From positions 10,957-74,956 of the forward strand of contig NZ_MJAH01000011.1 in the NCBI RefSeq assembly GCF_001746295.1: a DNA stretch of 64,000 bases, written 5' to 3'. Source of the stretch: Streptomyces sp. LUP47B (GTDB taxonomy: Bacteria; Actinomycetota; Actinomycetes; Streptomycetales; Streptomycetaceae). The position numbers were made by a program, and so were the translations under genes. This document shows positions 1 to 7,573 of the stretch, piece by piece (position 1 is the stretch's first letter; the number at the start of each line of letters is the position of its first letter). The notes beneath the pieces are model-generated. The model did no database searches. It had not been told where the DNA came from and saw only the letters and a list, made by a program, of their open reading frames with translations.

Positions 1-145
1 GGTCGGGGGGCAGGGGGGAGGGGGGAGGGGCCGAAGGGTCGGGGGGCAGGGGGGAGGGGGGAGGGGCCGAAGGGTCGGGGGGCAGGGGGGAGGGGGGAGG
101 GGCCGAAGGGTCGGGGGTCAGGGGTCAGGGGTCAGGGGGACGAAG
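1..145. repeat. G-rich 36-bp tandem repeat
   Basis: Three near-identical 36-bp units begin at 1, 37 and 73, each opening with GGTCGGGGGGCAGGGG and closing with GGGGCCGAAG. A fourth unit from 109 decays into a 7-bp GGGGTCA repeat. The plus strand has many runs of four or more G, so it could form quadruplexes. No open frame here looks coding. The array may continue upstream of the window. Confidence 0.85.
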
Positions 146-190
146 GGGCTAAGGGCTCGGGGTCAGCGGGACGAGGGGTTGAAGGGGGTC

Positions 191-551
191 GCGGCGTCGG
201 CGTGCCAGGTGCCGCCGAGCCACGGTCCCGGCGGACCAAGCCGCCCATGGGCCAGAGAGCTGGGGCCGAGCGGGCCCGGGGCAACGGGTCGGAGCGTCGG
301 CGTGCCAGGTGCCGCCGAGCCACGGTCCCCGCGGACCAAGCCGCCCATGGGCCAGAGAACCGGGGCCGAGCGGGCCCAGGGCAACGGGTCGGAGCGTCGG
401 CGTGCCAGGTGCCGCTGAACCACGGTCCCCGCGGACCAAGCCGCCCATGGGCCAGAGAACCGGGGCCGAGCGGGCCCAGGGCAACGGGTCGGAGCGTCGC
501 CGTGCCAGGTGCCGCCGAGCCACGGTCCCCGCGGACCAAGCCGCCCATGGG
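191..551. repeat. Tandem repeat with an exact 100-bp period
   Basis: The string CGTGCCAGGTGCCGC recurs at 201, 301, 401 and 501, giving three full units and a half unit with only scattered substitutions. Each unit contains the 10-bp palindrome GCCCATGGGC. Because 100 is not a multiple of three, each copy changes frame, which explains the many overlapping Pro/Arg-rich open frames here. I regard none of those as genes. It lies beyond the end of the peptide-importer operon. Confidence 0.9.
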
Positions 552-920
552 GCGGGAGGCCGCCAGGCCAGGGTGCCGGTGACTCACGGGACCCGCCGGC
601 AGATCGCGGCACCGTCAGACGCAGCCACCGTGAGACAGGGAACCGGCAAGCCCACGTGCCGGGGGTCAGGGGGACGACAGGCCAGACCGGCAGCAGGTCC
701 AGGCGTCGCCAGGCCCACGTGGGCGTCCCCGCACCGCGACGATGAGTCGGGCCCGGGAAACGCGCGGCGGGCACAGCGTTTTGACCAGGCGCTGACGGCC
801 GATCAGCCCTGGCTCCGACGCCGTGGTCCCCGCCTCCTCTGGAGGAGGCGCAGGGAGTTCCTCGGACAACTCCCCCGGTCACCCCCACCGGCGTCGGCTC
901 GGCGAGCCAGGGTGGAACTG
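552..920. other. Intergenic, no gene seen
   Basis: This stretch between the 100-bp repeat and the importer terminator is GC-rich. Open frames pass through it on both strands, but none has a ribosome-binding site, recognisable protein or sensible codon pattern. I see nothing more in it. Confidence 0.5.
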
Positions 921-959
921 CGGCCGGGGGCAGAGGCGCAGTGCCTCCGCCCCCGGCCG
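921..959 (-). terminator. Rho-independent-like hairpin after the importer operon
   Basis: The arm at 921-937 (CGGCCGGGGGCAGAGGC) pairs with 943-959 around a 5-nt loop, with a single G-T type mismatch over 17 positions. It begins about 20 bp after the stop of the last ATPase gene, which reads on the minus strand. Streptomyces terminators often lack a U-tract, as here. Confidence 0.75.
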
Positions 960-977
960 GGGGTCGTGCAGGGTGCG

Positions 978-2123
978 TCAGTCCTTGGACGGCGCCTCGT
1001 CCGACGCGGACGGCTCCGCCGCGTCCTCCAGCGCCTTCAGCGCCGGGTCCATGATCACGTCCTCGTCACGGGCCTCGATGGTCGGGTCCTCCGGGAAGTG
1101 GCAGGCCGTGAGGTGGCCGGCCAGGTTGCCAGAGATCTGGACCAGCGGGGGCTCGTCCGTGGCGCACTTGTCCTGCGCCTTCCAGCACCGGGTGCGGAAG
1201 CGGCAGCCGGACGGCGGCAGGATCGGCGAGGGGACGTCGCCGGACAGGCGGATCCGCTCACGGCTCGCACCCGTGCCGTCGATGTCGACCTCCGGCACCG
1301 CGGAGAGCAGGGCGTGCGTGTACGGGTGCCGGGGCCGGTTGTAGATCGACTCCCGGTCGCCGACCTCGACGATCTTGCCGAGGTACATGACCGCGACGCG
1401 CTGCGAGAAGTGCCGTACGACGGCCAGGTCGTGGGCGATGAACAGGAAGGCGATGCCCAGCTCGTCCTGGACCTTCTTGAGCAGGTTGACGACCTGCGCC
1501 TGGATCGACACGTCCAGCGCGGAGACCGGCTCGTCCGCCACGATCAGCTTCGGTTGGAGGGCCAGCGCACGGGCCACGCCGATGCGCTGACGCTGACCGC
1601 CGGAGAACTCGTGCGGGAAGCGGTTGTAGTGCTCGGGGTTGAGGCCGACCAGCTCCAGGAGCTCGCGGACCCTCGTCTCCTGGCCGCCCTCCGGCTCGAT
1701 CCCGTTGACCTCCATCGGCGACTTGATGATCGAGCCGACGGTCTGCCGCGGGTTCAGCGAGGAGTACGGGTCCTGGAAGATCATCTGGATCTCGGACCGC
1801 ACCGGCGCCAGCTGACGGCGCGAGGCGTGCGTGATGTCCTGACCGGAGTACGTGATCTTGCCCGCCGTCGGCTCCAGGAGCCGCGTGATCAGCCGGCCCG
1901 TCGTCGACTTGCCGCAGCCGGACTCGCCGACCAGGCCGACGCTCTCGCCGACGCCGACCGTCAGGTCGACCCCGTCGACGGCCTGGACGGCGCCGACCTT
2001 GCGTTTGATCGGGAAGCCGCCGTAGATCGGGAAGTGCTTGGTCAGGCCCTCGACCTTGAGGAGTTCCTCGGTCGACGTACCGGTGGAACCCTGCTGGGCG
2101 GGGAGGGTGAGGTTGTCGCTCAT
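978..2123 (-). CDS. bldKE: Oligopeptide ABC transporter ATPase (OppF/BldKE type)
   Basis: 381-residue cytoplasmic ATPase that should power peptide import with the neighbouring ATPase and two permeases. Walker A is GESGCGKS at 66-73, the signature is SGGQRQR and Walker B reads LIVADEPVSALD. A Cys-containing C-terminal stretch (GCRFRTRCWKAQ) matches the oligo_HPY extension of Opp/Dpp ATPases, which are usually 320-350 residues. The rest is an acidic tail. It is the last of five same-strand genes, 13 bp after its partner. The symbol rests on gene order (permease, lipoprotein, permease, ATPase, ATPase) beside typA, as in S. coelicolor bldK. Substrate is not visible from sequence. Confidence 0.85.
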   Translation of the reverse strand: MSDNLTLPAQQGSTGTSTEELLKVEGLTKHFPIYGGFPIKRKVGAVQAVDGVDLTVGVGESVGLVGESGCGKSTTGRLITRLLEPTAGKITYSGQDITHASRRQLAPVRSEIQMIFQDPYSSLNPRQTVGSIIKSPMEVNGIEPEGGQETRVRELLELVGLNPEHYNRFPHEFSGGQRQRIGVARALALQPKLIVADEPVSALDVSIQAQVVNLLKKVQDELGIAFLFIAHDLAVVRHFSQRVAVMYLGKIVEVGDRESIYNRPRHPYTHALLSAVPEVDIDGTGASRERIRLSGDVPSPILPPSGCRFRTRCWKAQDKCATDEPPLVQISGNLAGHLTACHFPEDPTIEARDEDVIMDPALKALEDAAEPSASDEAPSKD

Positions 2124-2136
2124 GTCTCGGATCTCC

Positions 2137-3198
2137 CTAGCGCAGCCGGGGCTGGATCTTGTCGATGAAGATGGTCTGCTTCTGCTCGGCCGTCAGGTGG
2201 CACGCGGAGGCGCGCCCCTCGCCCAGCGGCGGGCGGGAGTCGGTGCACAGCGTGCCCGGCACCTCGTCCTTGAAAGCGCACCGCGGGTGGAACGGGCAGC
2301 CGGAGGGCGGGTTGAGCAGCGAGGGCGGCGAGCCGGGGATCGGCTCCAGCGCCGCGTTGATGTCGCCGTCCAGGCGGGGCATCGAGCTCAGCAGGCCCCA
2401 GGTGTAGGGGTGCTTGGGCGCGCCCAGGACCTCCCGGACGGAGCCGCGCTCCACGGCCCGGCCCGCGTACATCACCAGCAGGTCGTCGGCCATGTTCGAG
2501 ATGACGCCGAGGTCGTGCGTGATGAAGATGATCGCGGAGCCGAACTCCTGCTGGAGGTCCTTGAGCAGGTCCAGGATCTGGGCCTGCACGGTGACGTCCA
2601 GCGCGGTGGTCGGCTCGTCGGCGATCAGCAGGTCGGGGTCGCACATCAGCGCCATGGCGATCATCGCGCGCTGACGCATACCGCCTGAGAACTGGTGCGG
2701 GTAGTCGTCGTAGCGCTGCTTGGGCTGCGGGATGCCGACCTTCTCCAGCATCTGGACGGCACGGTCCCTGGCCTCCTTCTTGGAGGCGCCCCGGTGCTTC
2801 ACGAACGGCTCGGCCAGCTGCCGGCCCACCGTGTAGAACGGCGACAGGGCGGTCAGCGGGTCCTGGAAGATCATCGCCATCTTGTTGCCGCGGAGCTGCT
2901 CCAGTTCCCGCTCGCCGGCGGTGACGAGTTCCTTGCCGTCGAGGATGATCTCCCCGTCGACGGTGGTGGTGCGGGGGTTGTGCAGGCCCAGGACCGTCAG
3001 GTTGGTGACGGACTTGCCGGAGCCGGACTCGCCGACGATCCCCAGGGTCTTACCGCGCTCGACGTCGAAGGACAGGCCGTCGACGGCCTTGACGATGCCG
3101 TCCTCGGTGGAGAACTGCACCTTCAGATCGCGCACTGAGAGGAAGCTGTCCGAGCCGGAAGGGGCCGGCGCGTCCTCGGTCTTGGTCAGTGTGGTCAC
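2137..3198 (-). CDS. bldKD: Oligopeptide ABC transporter ATPase (OppD/BldKD type)
   Basis: 353-residue ATPase, the OppD-like half of the importer's nucleotide-binding pair. Walker A GESGSGKS is at residues 56-63, the signature is FSGGMRQRAMIAMAL, and Walker B with D-loop is LLIADEPTTALD. The C-terminal oligo_HPY motif GCPFHPRC is present. The gene starts 15 bp after the upstream permease and stops 13 bp before the next ATPase, so co-transcription and probably coupled translation are expected. Family assignment is firm. The specific bldKD name is by position and gene order. Confidence 0.86.
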   Translation of the reverse strand: MTTLTKTEDAPAPSGSDSFLSVRDLKVQFSTEDGIVKAVDGLSFDVERGKTLGIVGESGSGKSVTNLTVLGLHNPRTTTVDGEIILDGKELVTAGERELEQLRGNKMAMIFQDPLTALSPFYTVGRQLAEPFVKHRGASKKEARDRAVQMLEKVGIPQPKQRYDDYPHQFSGGMRQRAMIAMALMCDPDLLIADEPTTALDVTVQAQILDLLKDLQQEFGSAIIFITHDLGVISNMADDLLVMYAGRAVERGSVREVLGAPKHPYTWGLLSSMPRLDGDINAALEPIPGSPPSLLNPPSGCPFHPRCAFKDEVPGTLCTDSRPPLGEGRASACHLTAEQKQTIFIDKIQPRLR

Positions 3199-3213
3199 GG
3201 TGGTTCGTTCTTC

Positions 3214-4233
3214 CTAGGAGAGACGGACGCGCGGGTCGATGACGGCGTACGCGATGTCCGTGAGGATGTTGACGATCAGGATGAAGAAGGCACCGAACAT
3301 CATGACGCCCATCGTGAGCGGCAGGTCCTTGTGGACCGCGCCGTCCACGGCGAGGCGGCCGATCCCCTGGAGCGAGAAGGTCAGCTCGGTGACCACCGCG
3401 CCGCCGAGCATCGAGCTGATGTCGATGCCGAGGACGGTGACGATCGGGATCATCGAACCGCGCCAGGCGTAGCGGAAGAAGACGTACTTGTTCGACATGC
3501 CCTTGGCGCGGGCGGTACGGACGTGCTCCTCCGCGAGTTGCTCGATCATCGAGGAGCGGGCCATACGGGTGTACTGCGCGGTGAAGATGGTGGCCATCAC
3601 CAGCGTGGGCAGCAGCAGGCCGGTGAACCACTTCCAGGGATCGTCGGTGATCGGGTGGTAGGCCGGGTTGTCCATCCAGCCGGTGCTGTAGACGAAGATC
3701 AGCAGGACGATCGGTCCGAGCACGTAGATCTGGAACGAACTGAGCACCATCGACACACCGGTGGCGACCTTGTCGACCAGCGTGCCGCGCCGGTAGGCGG
3801 CGATCATGCCGGCGCCGACACCCACGATGACGAAGACGATCGCGCCGCCCGCGGTGAGCGTGAGGGTCGTCGGGAAGCGGTCCATGATGGTCGACCAGAC
3901 CATGTCGCCCGAGTAGAACGACTGGCCGAGACAGGGCGCGCTGCAGTGCCCGGTGGGGTAGTCACGGCCCATCACGATGCCGGACATGAAGTCCCAGAAC
4001 TGCTGGTGGATCGGCAGGTTGAGGCCGAGTGCCTGGCGGATGTCCTCCAGTCTCGCGGGCGAGCAGTCCTTGCCACAGGCCAGGGAGGCGTAGTCGGAGG
4101 GCGCGGCGACGAACAGGAAGAACGTGGCGGCGCCGATGAGGAACAGGGTGACCAGGGCACCGACCGTGCGCCGGATGATGAACTGAAACATGGCGGGAGG
4201 GCTGCTCTCTGCGGAGACGGTGGGAGGTTTCAC
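3214..4233 (-). CDS. bldKC: Oligopeptide ABC transporter permease (OppB/BldKC type)
   Basis: Integral membrane permease, 339 residues from a GTG at 4233. An in-frame ATG at 4191 (MFQFIIRRTVGAL) is the usual N-terminus of OppB/DppB proteins and may be the true start, giving 325 residues. Neither start has a strong Shine-Dalgarno. The first helix is close to the N-terminus (about 20-40), followed by a periplasmic loop and a BPD_transp_1 domain with further helices. The EAA-type loop reads EEHVRTARAKGMSNKYVFFRYAW. It pairs with the permease at 6183-7202 to form the peptide channel. Confidence 0.84.
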   Translation of the reverse strand: MKPPTVSAESSPPAMFQFIIRRTVGALVTLFLIGAATFFLFVAAPSDYASLACGKDCSPARLEDIRQALGLNLPIHQQFWDFMSGIVMGRDYPTGHCSAPCLGQSFYSGDMVWSTIMDRFPTTLTLTAGGAIVFVIVGVGAGMIAAYRRGTLVDKVATGVSMVLSSFQIYVLGPIVLLIFVYSTGWMDNPAYHPITDDPWKWFTGLLLPTLVMATIFTAQYTRMARSSMIEQLAEEHVRTARAKGMSNKYVFFRYAWRGSMIPIVTVLGIDISSMLGGAVVTELTFSLQGIGRLAVDGAVHKDLPLTMGVMMFGAFFILIVNILTDIAYAVIDPRVRLS

Positions 4234-4289
4234 GGAGGTGCGGGGGTGCGCTCCGCCTGGTGCGCACCCCCGCGATCAGCCGTAGAGAG

Positions 4290-6083
4290 TTACGACTTCA
4301 CGTAGAGGCGGGTGATGTCGATGAGGCTGGACACCGAGCCGTAGCGGGCACCGCCGATGTTCGAACCGGAGAGCTGGAACTGCTTGGTGTACCAGAGCGG
4401 GGCGGCCGGGAGGACCTTCTCCAGCAGGTAGTGCTGGGCTTCCTTCCACGTCTTGGCGGCCGCGGTCGGGTCCTCGGAGAGCGCCTGCTTGATCAGGGCG
4501 TCGACCTTCGGGTCCTTGACGTGCGAGTAGTTCGAGGAACCGTCGGCGACCTGGGTGCCGTCGTAGATGGGCGTGACAACCGTGCCCGGCGACGGCCAGT
4601 CCTGGCCCCAGCCGGAGATGTACATGTCGTACGGGTTGTTGAGCTTGCCGATCTGCTCGTAGTAGCTCGCGGAGTCGACTTCCTTGGACACCACGTTGAA
4701 GCCGACCTTGGTCAGCGCGTCCTCGATGGCGACCTTGCGCTTCTGACCGGCCTCGCTGTTGGAGTAGGCGAAGACGACCTTCTTCTCGGCGGCCGGGACA
4801 CCCTTGAGGATCTCCTTGGCCTTCGCGATGTTGCCCTGCGGCGCCTTCAGACGGCCGTAGGGGTCGTAGTTCGCCTCGTAGCCCGGCAGGGTCGGGGCGA
4901 AGTAGTTCGGCGCCACGTCGCCGCCGTAGGCACCGCCCTCACCGGCGATGAGCGACTTGGAGTTGACCGCGTACGTGATGGCCTGGCGGACCTTGAGGTC
5001 CTTGACCCGGTCGAGGTTGAAGGTCAGCTGCATGACGTAGGGCTGGTAGCCCTTGACCGTGCGCTTGCTGACCGCGGCGTTGCCGATGACGTCCTGGATC
5101 TGCGTGGACTCGACGCCGCCGGTGAGCTGGATGGCGTTCTTGTCCTCGCCCTGGTCGGCGATCAGACGCTTGGTCTGGGTCGACTCGGTGACGCCGAACT
5201 GGAGGTCGAAGCTGTTGGCGTACTGGTGCCGGACGGAGTCGGTCTTCGGGTCCCAGTTGGTGTTCTTCGTGAGAACGAGTTCCTTGCCGACCTTGTTGGA
5301 GGCGATCTTGTACGGGCCCGTGGCGACCGGGGCCTTGTCGTACTTCTCCTTGGTGTCCGTCTTCGCGGGGACGATGGCGTAGCCGGCCATGGCCAGGGTC
5401 TGCGGCAGGTCCGGGCGCGCGGTGTCGAAGTGGAAGACGACCGTCTTGTCGTCCGGGGTGGCGAGGACCGAGTCCGGCAGGTGCTTCTTGCCGAAGCCGC
5501 CGTCCGGGAGCGCCTTGCGGTAGTCCGCGCCGCTCAGCCAGGTCTGCAGGTAGGTCGGGCCGTCGAAGATGAACTTCGCGTACTGGCGCTCGACGGTGTG
5601 GCGGACGTCGGCGGACGTGATGGCGTTGCCGTTCTGGTCCTTGATGCCGTCCTTCAGCGTGAAGGTCCAGGTCTTGCCGCCGTCCGAGGACTTGCCGGAG
5701 TCGGTGGCGAGGTCGCCGACGACCGAGACGTTGCCCTTGTCGTCCTCCTTGAACTGCGTCAGACGACGGAAGAGCAGGTTGGCGACCTGGCCCGCGTCGG
5801 AGACGTAGATCTGGCCCGGGTCCAGGTGCGAGAGGCCCGCCTCCTGGTACACGTTGATCGTGCCGCCGGCCTTGGCGCCGGTGACTTCCTGGGCAGGACC
5901 CGTGGAGCCCGCGGCGTCGGCGTAGGTGACCGCCTTCGACTGGACGGAGGCCTCCTTCTGGTCCTTCTTCGAGTCGGCACCGGAGTCGCCGCCGTCGTTC
6001 TTGGAGCAGGCCGTGAGAGCCAGGGAACCGGCCGCGAGGGCGACGACGATTGCACGCGCTCTGCGCGAGCTGATGGGCTTCAT
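4290..6083 (-). CDS. bldKB: Peptide-binding lipoprotein (SBP family 5, BldKB type)
   Basis: Extracellular solute-binding lipoprotein of about 597 residues (SBP_bac_5). The start at 6083 gives MKPISSRRARAIVVALAAG followed by lipobox LTAC, a clear lipoprotein signal peptide. An ATG at 6116 would add 11 residues. Family features include GKTWTFTLKDGIKDQNG and a repeated lobe architecture. It lies between the two permease genes, the bldK arrangement. In S. coelicolor BldK imports an extracellular signal needed for aerial growth. That role here is inferred from synteny. No TTA codon was noticed in the operon. Confidence 0.85.
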   Translation of the reverse strand: MKPISSRRARAIVVALAAGSLALTACSKNDGGDSGADSKKDQKEASVQSKAVTYADAAGSTGPAQEVTGAKAGGTINVYQEAGLSHLDPGQIYVSDAGQVANLLFRRLTQFKEDDKGNVSVVGDLATDSGKSSDGGKTWTFTLKDGIKDQNGNAITSADVRHTVERQYAKFIFDGPTYLQTWLSGADYRKALPDGGFGKKHLPDSVLATPDDKTVVFHFDTARPDLPQTLAMAGYAIVPAKTDTKEKYDKAPVATGPYKIASNKVGKELVLTKNTNWDPKTDSVRHQYANSFDLQFGVTESTQTKRLIADQGEDKNAIQLTGGVESTQIQDVIGNAAVSKRTVKGYQPYVMQLTFNLDRVKDLKVRQAITYAVNSKSLIAGEGGAYGGDVAPNYFAPTLPGYEANYDPYGRLKAPQGNIAKAKEILKGVPAAEKKVVFAYSNSEAGQKRKVAIEDALTKVGFNVVSKEVDSASYYEQIGKLNNPYDMYISGWGQDWPSPGTVVTPIYDGTQVADGSSNYSHVKDPKVDALIKQALSEDPTAAAKTWKEAQHYLLEKVLPAAPLWYTKQFQLSGSNIGGARYGSVSSLIDITRLYVKS

Positions 6084-6182
6084 GAGGCGATTACCTACCT
6101 GTCGGTTGTTATCCATGAGTACTGCCTGACGTGGCTGGTAGGCCGACGCGGGGGCGGCAGTCACCCCCCACCAATGGACGAG

Positions 6183-7202
6183 TTACCGCCCGGACTTGGG
6201 GTCGAAAGCGTCCCGGACCGAGTCTCCGAGGAGGTTGAAGGCCAGAACGAAGATCACCAGCGCCGCGCCGGGGAAGAAGAGGAACGCCGGGTCCTGCTCG
6301 GTGTACTTGGCAGCGGCGGCGAACAGTCGTCCCCAGTCCGGAGTCGGCTCGACGAACCCGACTCCGGCGAAGGAAAGGAAGGCGATGGTGAGGATGGTGC
6401 TGGGCAGCTGGAACGTGAACTGCACCAGGATCGGCGTCACCACGTTCGGCAGGATCTCCTTGCGGACGATCCGCCAGGGGGAGGCACCGGAGACCTTCGC
6501 GGCCTCGACGAACTCCCTCTCACGCAGGGACAGCACGGTCGAGCGGACCAGACGCGCCATACCCATCCAGCCCAGCAGCCACAGCACGACCAGCATCGCC
6601 AGTGCGCGGAAGTACGTGGGGGTCGCCTCCCGCGGGTCGACGAAGAATGCGGTGACCACGGGCATGAAGGCGATGAAGAACAGCTGCTGGGGGAAGGACA
6701 GGAAGAAGTCGGTGACCCGGCCGATCCAGTAGTCGGTGCGACCACCGAAGTATCCGCCGATCAGACCGATGATCACGCCCGTGACCATCAGCAGGACCGT
6801 CACACCGAGAGCCATGAACAGCGATGTCCGCATGCCGTACACGAGCATGGCGAACAGGTCACGGCCGTACTGCGGCTCCACACCGAACCAGTGGTCGCCG
6901 GAGACGCCGCCGAAGTAGCCCAGGGGCAGCCCGAACTGATCCAGGATCGGCTTGTCGGCGTAGGTCGGGTCCTGCCCGTACAGCGTGTACGGGTCGGTCC
7001 CGCTCAGCTTGACCAGCAGCGGCGCGAGCAGCGAGATCACGAAGTACAAAATCACTACCACGGCGCAGATGACACCGGTACGGTCACGCTTGAAGCGCTG
7101 CCACATCAACTGGCCGGGAGAACGACCCTCGAGCTTCTGCTCGCCCTTGACAGGCTCGGCGTCCGTCTCGAGCTCGGGGTCCAAGGCGACTGGACTGGTC
7201 AT
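6183..7202 (-). CDS. bldKA: Oligopeptide ABC transporter permease (OppC/BldKA type)
   Basis: First gene of the importer operon, 339 residues. I chose the ATG at 7202 (MTSPVALDPELETD) because GGGGGAAG sits 6-8 bp upstream. The open frame continues to 7484, but that extension does not look like protein. An N-terminal OppC_N region with a helix (about 40-65) precedes a BPD_transp_1 domain. The EAA loop is REREFVEAAKVSGASPWRIV. It forms the transmembrane pore with the OppB-like permease. The 371-bp upstream gap probably holds the operon promoter. Confidence 0.86.
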   Translation of the reverse strand: MTSPVALDPELETDAEPVKGEQKLEGRSPGQLMWQRFKRDRTGVICAVVVILYFVISLLAPLLVKLSGTDPYTLYGQDPTYADKPILDQFGLPLGYFGGVSGDHWFGVEPQYGRDLFAMLVYGMRTSLFMALGVTVLLMVTGVIIGLIGGYFGGRTDYWIGRVTDFFLSFPQQLFFIAFMPVVTAFFVDPREATPTYFRALAMLVVLWLLGWMGMARLVRSTVLSLREREFVEAAKVSGASPWRIVRKEILPNVVTPILVQFTFQLPSTILTIAFLSFAGVGFVEPTPDWGRLFAAAAKYTEQDPAFLFFPGAALVIFVLAFNLLGDSVRDAFDPKSGR

Positions 7203-7518
7203 GTGTGTACTTCCCCCGGGGGGTTGGAGAGTTGAGCGCAGCACAGATACCGGCAGGTTCTGTGGTTTGGGGGAACTTTCGCCAAAGTGTTCAACGCGCG
7301 TCAAGGGCGGAAGGCATAGGGATCTCCCTACCGACCATATTTTGAGGAAAAATTGCAAAGATTGACACCTGCGCGCGCTTGACACGTGAACCGACAGACC
7401 GTCAAAACGGACATACCGCAATGGATTTCTGTTCACATGTCCGAAACACCTGGGCGCATTACCGATATCCGGACGGTCACTCATAGGTCACGGACAGGTA
7501 TCGGCGGACACGCCTGAG
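7203..7518 (-). promoter_or_regulatory. Upstream region of the peptide-importer operon
   Basis: No gene is seen. The stretch 7336-7372 is strikingly AT-rich for this genome and is a likely place for the operon promoter, though I cannot fit a clean -35/-10 pair. A 6-bp inverted repeat (GGACAT near 7409, ATGTCC near 7436) lies further upstream and may be an operator. Confidence 0.4.
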
Positions 7519-7549
7519 GCCCGGTTCCCCGTGTCTCGGAGAACCGGGC
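7519..7549 (-). terminator. Hairpin after typA
   Basis: GCCCGGTTC at 7519-7527 pairs with GAACCGGGC at 7541-7549, a 9-bp perfect stem, 25 bp beyond the typA stop codon. It would separate typA from the importer operon. Confidence 0.65.
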
Positions 7550-7573
7550 TGCCGACATTCGCCGGCGGTGGGA

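Noticed and set aside
191..551. CRISPR array
   Set aside because: Units are contiguous 100-bp repeats with no unique spacers and no cas genes.
132..2168. Several long overlapping Pro/Arg-rich open frames, including one of 619 codons on the plus strand
   Set aside because: They arise from the 100-bp repeat (which rotates frame) and from the antisense of the bldKE-type gene. They have no domains, no Shine-Dalgarno, and wrong codon-position bias.
4260..7235. Plus-strand open frame of 991 codons
   Set aside because: It is the mirror of the lipoprotein and permease genes, which have clear domains. Its residues are the Val/Asp/Arg/Gly mix typical of antisense frames in GC-rich DNA.
7382..7420. 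TTGACA-like hexamers on the plus strand near 7370-7385 as a plus-strand promoter
   Set aside because: There is no plus-strand gene downstream and no -10 at proper spacing.
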